Source: Tenericutes bacterium ADurb.BinA155
Lineage (GTDB): Bacteria; Bacillota_I; Bacilli_A; RFN20; CAG-826
Length of the DNA: 6,125 nucleotides
Assembly: GCA_002068375.1 (NCBI GenBank)
Contig: MVZL01000078.1
Coordinates: 1-6,125 of the forward strand
Direction: 5' to 3'
Every line of letters starts with the position of its first letter. The stretch's first letter is position 1. This document shows positions 1 to 4,852 of this stretch, piece after piece. Under the pieces are notes generated by a model. It saw nothing but the letters and a program-made list of their open reading frames with translations. It did no database searches and had not been told where the DNA came from. Made by a program: the position numbers and the translations under genes.

Positions 1-664
1 ATTCTTGGATCTTTTTGGCATAGGTATCGACTTGCTCTGAAGAAAGAACGCCTTCTTTATCCTTGTTGATGGCCTCTTTGAGGCTCCAAGGTGTGTAGAC
101 GGTGGCTTTGACATCATCGATATCGGCTTGAACGAAGACAACGCAGGAATTAATACGCCCATCGTAGCCTAAGAGTTCTTTCAAGCGATAGACGTGGGTG
201 AGGTTTTGTTTCACCGGGGAATAGAACTTATTTTTGACTTGGCCGTGCTTCAAGACTTGGAGCCATTCTTGATCCTCCTCGCGGCCGTAGACTTTGCCCA
301 CAAAGTTTTTGGTTTCAACGACGAAGATCCCCTTGGTCGAAACCAGGATGTGGTCGATTTGAGAAGTCCGGTTGTTGTCCCCAGGAATGATGACATTATC
401 AATCACGATGGACTTTTGGCATTTTGCCTGTTTGAGTCTCCAAGAAGTTACCTTCTCGCCAACTTTCCCTTTCATGAAGGGAGTATGGAAGAAGATGTAG
501 ATGGCGTTTATGAGAATCCCAATAACCAAAAAGACGATCAGCAAAGGCGGAACGCTTTGGCCATCCCCGGAGAAAGCGGAAGCGACACAAGAAAGCAAGA
601 TCACGGCTTCGACGATGCCGATGATCAAGTATTTCTTGGTTCGGCGATTCATAGGTTTTTTCAT
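1..664 (-). CDS. NERD-domain membrane protein, 3' end missing (runs off left edge)
   Basis: The reverse strand reads open from an ATG at 664 to base 1: 221 residues with no stop, so the C-terminus lies outside the window. Two hydrophobic segments (about residues 12-31 and 40-60) suggest an N-terminal membrane hairpin. Residues about 68-185 match the NERD (nuclease-related) domain: GEKV at 69-72, then SQIDHILVSTKGIFVVETKN at 101-120, followed by GKVYG and a conserved W. In NERD proteins the Asp of IDH (D104) and the E-x-K pair (E117, K119) are the proposed nuclease-like active-site residues, and all are present. Substrate and role are unknown; the family is thought to act on DNA. A second in-frame ATG at 652 would drop only four residues. 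There is no Shine-Dalgarno before either ATG, but an extended -10 sits 8 bases upstream of 664, which favours 664 and a leaderless message. It is divergent from the gene at 841. Confidence 0.88.
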   Translation of the reverse strand, partial: MKKPMNRRTKKYLIIGIVEAVILLSCVASAFSGDGQSVPPLLIVFLVIGILINAIYIFFHTPFMKGKVGEKVTSWRLKQAKCQKSIVIDNVIIPGDNNRTSQIDHILVSTKGIFVVETKNFVGKVYGREEDQEWLQVLKHGQVKNKFYSPVKQNLTHVYRLKELLGYDGRINSCVVFVQADIDDVKATVYTPWSLKEAINKDKEGVLSSEQVDTYAKKIQE

Positions 665-672
665 AAGAAAGA

Positions 673-701
673 ACTATATCAAAAAGGGCCCGAGGTTTCC
701 A
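673..701 (-). promoter_or_regulatory. Extended -10 promoter of the NERD gene
   Basis: Read on the minus strand, TGA-TATAGT occupies 681-673, an extended -10 with five of six consensus bases in the hexamer. A weak -35 candidate, TGGAAA at 701-696, lies 17 bases upstream and matches four of six consensus bases. Only 8 bases separate the -10 from the ATG, so the predicted start of transcription is within about 2 bases of the start codon. Confidence 0.5.
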
Positions 702-805
702 GACGATCGAATTGACGCTTTTTCCTGCTTCGGCGCCATTAGCGGTTGCCTGATGAAGGCAGGCGTCGTGCTCTTCAGGCTTCAATTTTAAAGACGGCGA
801 TAAAC

Positions 806-814
806 TGGTATACT
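806..814 (+). promoter_or_regulatory. Extended -10 promoter of the DUF7662-like gene
   Basis: TGG-TATACT is a textbook extended -10 (TGn plus a hexamer one base off TATAAT). No good -35 is visible, which is usual for extended -10 promoters. Transcription would start near 821, leaving a leader of about 20 bases. That rules out a TTG start at 817 and supports the ATG at 841. Confidence 0.6.
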
Positions 815-827
815 TTTTGCAAAGACT

Positions 828-834
828 GAGGCGG
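828..834 (+). promoter_or_regulatory. Ribosome binding site deciding the start at 841
   Basis: GAGG (828-831, within GAGGCGG) lies 9 bases before the ATG at 841. It is a modest Shine-Dalgarno, but it sits at workable spacing and downstream of the predicted transcription start. Confidence 0.5.
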
Positions 835-840
835 TTTCTT

Positions 841-1881
841 ATGGATAAATTTGTTAGCCTGTTCTCTTATTTACAGCATCAAACGGAAGAACGGATCGTT
901 CTGTCTTTTGAAGACATCGAGCACCTAATCGGAGACAAGCTTTGCCCCTCGGCCTATAAGTATCGGGCTTATTGGGCTCCGAGTGCTCCTTACTCCTTGC
1001 CCTCCAGGATCGAAGAAACGGGATATTTTATTGAGCAAGTTTCTTTGAGAGACCATCGTTTGGTCTTGAACCGAGATAAAAGCATCAAGCATTCGGTTAT
1101 GCCTGTTCATGCCCAAGCCATTTCCGTTCCGCCCTCTTTTAAAAAAGCGGTCATGCCCCAATTTTCTTCCTTTGAAGAGGAGATACTGCTCGACGTTCCT
1201 CCGGCCTTATCTTCATTAGAAACAGATGCCTATCTCATGGTGAAACTGACCCAAGCGAATTCAGACCTCGTTGAAAAGGTCTTAGCGGTCGATCCTGACT
1301 ACACTCCCAAAGGATATCACGCCTTTAAATCTTGCTCTGAGGAAGGCGAACTCACCGAGGATGCCTACTCCAAAATCATCAAGAACATCGTCATCGAAAA
1401 TAGCACCCGTTCCAAAGATGAAGTGGTGAAGGCTTTGGCGAAGTACTGTGTTGACGAGAACCGGCATTTCTTGGCTAGGCTTCAGGAAGGCAAGCCCCGG
1501 CTCGTCGATGACATCGTCTCCTACCTGACAAATCAAGGCTTCCGCGAAGAAAAAAGCTTGTCCAGCAAGGTCTGCCGTTACTTGAACGAATGGATTTTTC
1601 ATCAGGACGATTACACCATCAATGATTCCGTTGTTCGGTCCGTGATGCCTTACTATTTGGCTTTCTATCAAATTCCGACATCGCTAAAAACATTGAAAGC
1701 CTTTGAAAGCCTTTCTTACGTGGACTTTCTTCCCATTTTCGACCTGATTCGTGAGAAGAGCGAAGGACTAACTCGTCACCAACTGGATCACCTTCTTTGG
1801 TATTCCTACAAGAACGATCGGATTCGAACGGAAATCGCAAAGGCTTTAGCGATTGCTTCGGGACAGTTTACTCGGTCATAA
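841..1881 (+). CDS. Protein with N-terminal DUF7662-like domain and unknown helical C-terminus
   Basis: The protein is 346 residues from the ATG at 841; a longer TTG start at 817 adds 8 residues but precedes the likely transcription start. Residues about 4-80 resemble the DUF7662 family: a short helix, LSFEDIEHLIG, then SAYKYRAYWAP (37-47), where the family has a Ser-A-x-x-Y/x-R-x-W-W-like core, and a strand ending in VLNRD. I know this domain from proteins of unknown function, some with endonuclease-type partners. Residues about 105-346 are not recognised and look mostly helical. A stretch with SSKVCRYLNEW (241-251) and DDYTINDSVV (256-265) recalls an 'SK..h.l.P..fpI.Ds.v' signature seen in other uncharacterised, possibly DNA-glycosylase-fold-like proteins; that link is tentative. 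There is no signal peptide or membrane segment, so it is probably cytosolic. It is divergent from the NERD gene and shares its lower G+C. Confidence 0.8.
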   Translation: MDKFVSLFSYLQHQTEERIVLSFEDIEHLIGDKLCPSAYKYRAYWAPSAPYSLPSRIEETGYFIEQVSLRDHRLVLNRDKSIKHSVMPVHAQAISVPPSFKKAVMPQFSSFEEEILLDVPPALSSLETDAYLMVKLTQANSDLVEKVLAVDPDYTPKGYHAFKSCSEEGELTEDAYSKIIKNIVIENSTRSKDEVVKALAKYCVDENRHFLARLQEGKPRLVDDIVSYLTNQGFREEKSLSSKVCRYLNEWIFHQDDYTINDSVVRSVMPYYLAFYQIPTSLKTLKAFESLSYVDFLPIFDLIREKSEGLTRHQLDHLLWYSYKNDRIRTEIAKALAIASGQFTRS

Positions 1882-1882
1882 C

Positions 1883-1921
1883 AAAGGAACTGTCGGTTCA
1901 TGGTGGCCCTTGGTTCTTTTT
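1883..1921 (+). terminator. Weak candidate terminator after the DUF7662-like gene
   Basis: AAAGGAAC (1883-1890) can pair with GTTCTTTT (1913-1920), eight pairs including one G-U, around a 22-base loop. A run of five T (1917-1921) overlaps the 3' arm. The large loop and A/T-rich stem make this weak, but it is the only candidate just after the stop. Confidence 0.3.
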
Positions 1922-1965
1922 ATCCTCGGTCTTTCTTCCGAAGCCCATCATAAGAATCAATAAGG

Positions 1966-1996
1966 CGGGACGTCTGGTTCGTCCGCTCCGCTCCCG
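1966..1996 (+). repeat. Competing hairpins in the 1882-2086 gap
   Basis: GGACG (1968-1972) can pair with CGTCC (1980-1984) around a 7-base loop. Alternatively CGGGA (1966-1970) can pair with TCCCG (1992-1996). The two pairings share 1968-1970 and exclude each other. There is no T-run after either. Function is unknown and this may be chance. Confidence 0.3.
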
Positions 1997-2071
1997 AAAT
2001 AGGTTCCTCTTCTTTGAGACGTCATGCTTGAAGGTAGGGGGACCTCTCTTTTCTTTTGCCTTTCGCTCCCT

Positions 2072-2077
2072 CATAAT
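2072..2077 (+). promoter_or_regulatory. -10-like box of the LemA operon
   Basis: CATAAT matches TATAAT at five of six bases and ends 9 bases before the ATG at 2087. Transcription would start near A2084, giving a leader of about three bases. No convincing -35 is found at 16-18 bases upstream; the region is T/C-rich (for example TTTTCT at 2049-2054). Confidence 0.4.
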
Positions 2078-2089
2078 GATTTCATTATG
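2072..2089. repeat. 18-bp perfect inverted repeat over the -10 box and start codon
   Basis: CATAATGA (2072-2079) and TCATTATG (2082-2089) are perfect reverse complements separated by TT. The left arm contains the -10-like CATAAT and the right arm ends with the ATG of the gene at 2087. It could be a repressor operator or a hairpin at the 5' end of the message; it has no T-run to suggest a terminator. Confidence 0.6.
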
Positions 2090-3961
2090 GAAGATGAAGC
2101 ATTATTAGAGCCGATCGATCTCTATAAAAATCGAATCGCTGACGAGTTTCTTCAGAATGCCGATGCGGCCTATGAGGATCTCGTGAAGGAAGCGGGTCTT
2201 AATGTTCCGCAGAATATCGAGACCGTCAAGAACTACAATGCTGCGGCCGCGGACTTCAAGAAGAAACGTTCGTCCTTAGGAAAACAAAAGGCCCTCAAGG
2301 TCTTCTTGATCCTCGGGATCATCCTCTTTGCTATTGTTGCGGCCTTATTCTTCGCCCTTGCGATCATGGTGATCGCCGCGGTCTATACCAGTGCCATCCC
2401 CTTATGGGCCTTATTCGTCATCGCCTTTGGGGTTGCTCTCTTCATCCCCTTATTCGCGGTCTTGCTCCATAACAAAGTGAAGCCTGCCATTGCGAAAGGC
2501 CAAGAAGAGACCAATGCCGCCGATGCGCTCCAGCAGAAGTTACTCGCAGAAGCCTATGAACAGATGGCTCCCCTCAATGACCGCTTCGACTGGAACATGG
2601 CCGCCGGCATCATCAAGAAGACCACGCCGATCATCCAGATGGACCAATACCTCGATATGGCGAAGTTCGATTTCATGCGAACCAAGTATGGCTTCAAAGA
2701 TAACGATGATCCCGACTCTTCGATCGTTGGGGTCTTAAGTGGATCCTTGGTCGGTAACCCCTTCTTGGAGGTTCGGACCTATAACACTGAGATGGTGGAT
2801 AAGATCTATAGCGGCGAACTCACGATCTATTGGACGGAGACGGAGCGCGATAGCGAGGGCCATACCGTCACGGTCCATCGCTCCGAAACGCTTCATGCTT
2901 CGGTGAGCCACCCCGCCCCAATCTATTACAACGACACCTATTTGATCTATGGTAATGAGGCCGCCCCCGATCTTAGCTTCTCCAGAGAGCCCCATCATTC
3001 CGAGCAGATGAGCCAAAGCAGCCTCCAGCATTACGTCGTTCATGAAGAAAAGAAAGCGCGGAAGCTCGCCGAAGAATCCACCAAGAAAGGCGGAAGCTTC
3101 CTCGAACTCCAAAATCCCGAATTCGAAACCCTCTTCCACGCTTGGGACCGCAATAACGAAGTCCAGTTCCGCTTATTGTTCACTCCTTTAGCCCAGAATA
3201 ACATGGTCCATCTCGTCACGAGAACCGATGGCTATGGCGATGACTTCCATTTCATTAAGCGCGGGATGATCAACACGATCCATAGCGAGCATAGCCAGAG
3301 CCAGGATTATAGCGGTGATCCTTCCTTATTCGCTTCCTACTCCTACGAGTTATCGAAGAAAGCGTTCCTCGCCTATAACGCCTCCTTCTTCAAATCGATC
3401 TATTTTGACTTAGCCCCCTTACTCAGTATTCCGCTCTATCAGCAGATGAAGCCGAAAGAGTACATCTATAAAGAGGCCGCTTCCTTGGAGCGGTATCTTC
3501 CTTCCTACGAGGAAGAGGCCTTAGTGAATCAAATGGGCCAAGATCCCTTTAAGGATGCGCGCTCGATCACTCCAGCGATCTTAAAAGTGAAGTTCCAAGC
3601 GAAGGTCGGAGGCCTTGATTCCCTTAAGGTCCTCGCCCATAGCTATCAAGGGATTGAGCGGGTCGATTATGTGCGGGTCCATGGGGGCGATGGCTTCTTC
3701 CACGATGTCCCGGTCCACTGGATCGAATATCAGCCATTAACCAAGACCACCGACTTCATGGCCACCCCCTTAGCCACCTCGCGTTATGAGTGGAATGCCC
3801 GGGTCCATAATCCGGAAATTTCAACCTATCTCTCTTCCTTCGTGGACCAAAAGGGATTAATCTATCAGCAGGGTCGCTTCGGGTTCTTCCCCAAGAACCA
3901 AGCCCTGCAGGATGTGAGCGATCGCTTATCATCCTACTTCGAAGCGAGAAAGAAGGAGTAA
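2087..3961 (+). CDS. DUF3137-like membrane protein, LemA operon partner
   Basis: The protein is 624 residues, with a charged N-terminal helical stretch (1-70) followed by two transmembrane helices (about 72-100 and 104-127). A large soluble part fills the rest. Residues 342-377 (QNPEFETLFHAWDRNN, then FRLLFTP) resemble the DUF3137 core, where a Phe-rich 'FE..F.VYS.D..EAR.LLTP' motif is typical; the match is divergent and the rest is longer than I expect for that family. Residues about 226-300 are rich in beta-type sequence and Tyr, and a short charged helix lies at 318-333. A possible earlier ATG at 2024 adds 21 residues, but it lies upstream of the predicted promoter and has no ribosome site, so 2087 is chosen. 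There is no Shine-Dalgarno; the message is probably leaderless. The stop is 7 bases from lemA, whose ribosome site lies inside the end of this gene, so the two are co-transcribed. Function unknown. Confidence 0.85.
   Translation: MEDEALLEPIDLYKNRIADEFLQNADAAYEDLVKEAGLNVPQNIETVKNYNAAAADFKKKRSSLGKQKALKVFLILGIILFAIVAALFFALAIMVIAAVYTSAIPLWALFVIAFGVALFIPLFAVLLHNKVKPAIAKGQEETNAADALQQKLLAEAYEQMAPLNDRFDWNMAAGIIKKTTPIIQMDQYLDMAKFDFMRTKYGFKDNDDPDSSIVGVLSGSLVGNPFLEVRTYNTEMVDKIYSGELTIYWTETERDSEGHTVTVHRSETLHASVSHPAPIYYNDTYLIYGNEAAPDLSFSREPHHSEQMSQSSLQHYVVHEEKKARKLAEESTKKGGSFLELQNPEFETLFHAWDRNNEVQFRLLFTPLAQNNMVHLVTRTDGYGDDFHFIKRGMINTIHSEHSQSQDYSGDPSLFASYSYELSKKAFLAYNASFFKSIYFDLAPLLSIPLYQQMKPKEYIYKEAASLERYLPSYEEEALVNQMGQDPFKDARSITPAILKVKFQAKVGGLDSLKVLAHSYQGIERVDYVRVHGGDGFFHDVPVHWIEYQPLTKTTDFMATPLATSRYEWNARVHNPEISTYLSSFVDQKGLIYQQGRFGFFPKNQALQDVSDRLSSYFEARKKE
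3953..3958 (+). promoter_or_regulatory. Strong Shine-Dalgarno of lemA
   Basis: AAGGAG lies in the last codons of the upstream gene, immediately before its TAA and 10 bases before the lemA ATG at 3969. It supports translational linkage and shows that this organism does use Shine-Dalgarno sites. Confidence 0.7.
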
Positions 3962-3968
3962 AACCCTT

Positions 3969-4637
3969 ATGGCAAATGGACTAGACGAAGTGAATGGACC
4001 GGTCGAAGAAGGCGGACGCGATACCCACGTCATCGCGAAGCAGATCCCGGTCAAGGTTGGGCCGGGCTCGAAAGTATTCGAAGTCTTGCTTTGGTGCTGC
4101 GCGCTCATCCCGGGCTTAATCTTCCTCATCATGAAGATCAATGCCGCGAGCTATCTTCGGCAGCTCGAGCAGCAGATCAACCACGACGCCTCCACGATCG
4201 ATAACTATCTTGAGCAGCGGGTCGTCATTTTAAAGAACGTCGCGAAGCTTCTTGATAAAGCGGTCGACCTCGATAAAGATACCTTCACCAAGATCGCGGC
4301 CTACCGGAGTGGCAAGTCCACGACCGACGATTCGGGCCGGAACGAAATGGCCGGCGCGATCGATCAGGTCTCGACCAAACTCAATGTCGCTTTCGAAGCC
4401 TATCCGGACTTAAAGGCCCATAGCGAGATCGCCGATGCGATGCAGCAGAATAGCTACCTCCAAAAAGAGATCACGGCCGCCCGCGAGCAATACAACGATC
4501 GGATTGCCCAATGGAACCGCGATATCCAAGTTTGGCCGACCAAGATGATCGTGGCGGCGAAACAAGGCTATTCCACGAGAATCCCCTTCAGCGCTTCCGC
4601 CGAAATCAAAAAGGAAGCCGAAGGAACCTTCTTCTGA
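3969..4637 (+). CDS. lemA: LemA family membrane protein
   Basis: The protein is 222 residues with one transmembrane helix at about 36-56, preceded by an unusually long polar N-terminus (about 35 residues; many LemA proteins have only a short one). The rest is the LemA helical domain: an IDNYLEQR segment (77-84) where the family has an 'I..qL..R.dL' heptad, AYRSG (111-115), then the most diagnostic block, EAYPDLKAHSEI (143-154), followed by AREQYNDRI (171-179) and a final W..D..VWP segment with IPFSAS (205-210), corresponding to the family's Tyr-Asn and Phe-Pro signatures. LemA proteins are widespread, membrane-anchored and of unsettled function. It is the second gene of an operon with the DUF3137-like protein and is followed by a strong terminator. 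The close pairing suggests that the two act together at the membrane (inference). Confidence 0.93.
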   Translation: MANGLDEVNGPVEEGGRDTHVIAKQIPVKVGPGSKVFEVLLWCCALIPGLIFLIMKINAASYLRQLEQQINHDASTIDNYLEQRVVILKNVAKLLDKAVDLDKDTFTKIAAYRSGKSTTDDSGRNEMAGAIDQVSTKLNVAFEAYPDLKAHSEIADAMQQNSYLQKEITAAREQYNDRIAQWNRDIQVWPTKMIVAAKQGYSTRIPFSASAEIKKEAEGTFF

Positions 4638-4661
4638 GTTGTTGACTGAATCGAACAGAAT

Positions 4662-4696
4662 ATCCCCGAACGTCCTAAGGACGCCCGGGGATTTTT
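4662..4696 (+). terminator. Intrinsic terminator of the LemA operon
   Basis: ATCCCCG (4662-4668) pairs with CGGGGAT (4686-4692) and, inside it, CGTCC (4671-4675) pairs with GGACG (4679-4683) around a TAA loop, with an AA/CC internal mismatch. TTTTT (4692-4696) follows. It begins 24 bases after the lemA stop. Confidence 0.92.
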
Positions 4697-4728
4697 CGTT
4701 CTGGCCCTTCTTTCTTCTTTACAAAAGA

Positions 4729-4789
4729 GCCCGAACAGCGGGCGAGGTCAACTCGCGAAGAAACGCCGATTCTTCCATTTCGGCGTTTT
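4729..4789 (+). repeat. Series of three hairpins; last one terminator-like
   Basis: Three adjacent stems lie in the spacer. GCCCG (4729-4733) pairs with CGGGC (4739-4743). CGAG (4743-4746) pairs with CTCG just after it. AAACGCCGA (4761-4769) pairs with TCGGCGTTT (4780-4788) around a 10-base loop. The last is followed by a short T-run (to 4789) and could be a back-up terminator, or act on the opposite strand as well. Confidence 0.5.
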
Positions 4790-4837
4790 CATTTCGCCAC
4801 CCCGAAAAAAAGAAGAGATTTTTCGTTAACCGGGCGT

Positions 4838-4843
4838 TAGACT
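4838..4843 (+). promoter_or_regulatory. -10-like box of the amylase gene
   Basis: TAGACT (four of six consensus bases, including the key TA and the final T) ends 9 bases before the ATG at 4853, exactly the spacing seen at 2087. No clear -35 is visible. CGTTA occurs twice upstream and into it (4824-4828 and 4835-4839), 11 bases apart. Transcription would begin near A4850, three bases before the ATG. Confidence 0.35.
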
Positions 4844-4852
4844 AATTTCATT

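Noticed and set aside
194..715. Plus-strand reading frame of 173 codons
   Set aside because: It lies antisense to the NERD gene, whose minus-strand frame gives a clear domain match; this one gives no recognisable protein.
399..785. Minus-strand frame of 128 codons overlapping the NERD gene
   Set aside because: It is a different frame from the NERD protein, covers its promoter region, and has no family resemblance.
817..840. TTG start at 817 extending the DUF7662-like protein by 8 residues
   Set aside because: The extended -10 ends at 814, so transcription should begin after 817; the ATG at 841 also has GAGG at usable spacing.
2024..2086. ATG at 2024 extending the DUF3137-like protein by 21 residues
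   Set aside because: No ribosome site, the extra residues look like translated non-coding DNA, and the likely promoter is downstream of this ATG.
4639..4845. Plus-strand frame of 68 codons after lemA
   Set aside because: It runs straight through the intrinsic terminator and hairpins, and has no ribosome site or family match.
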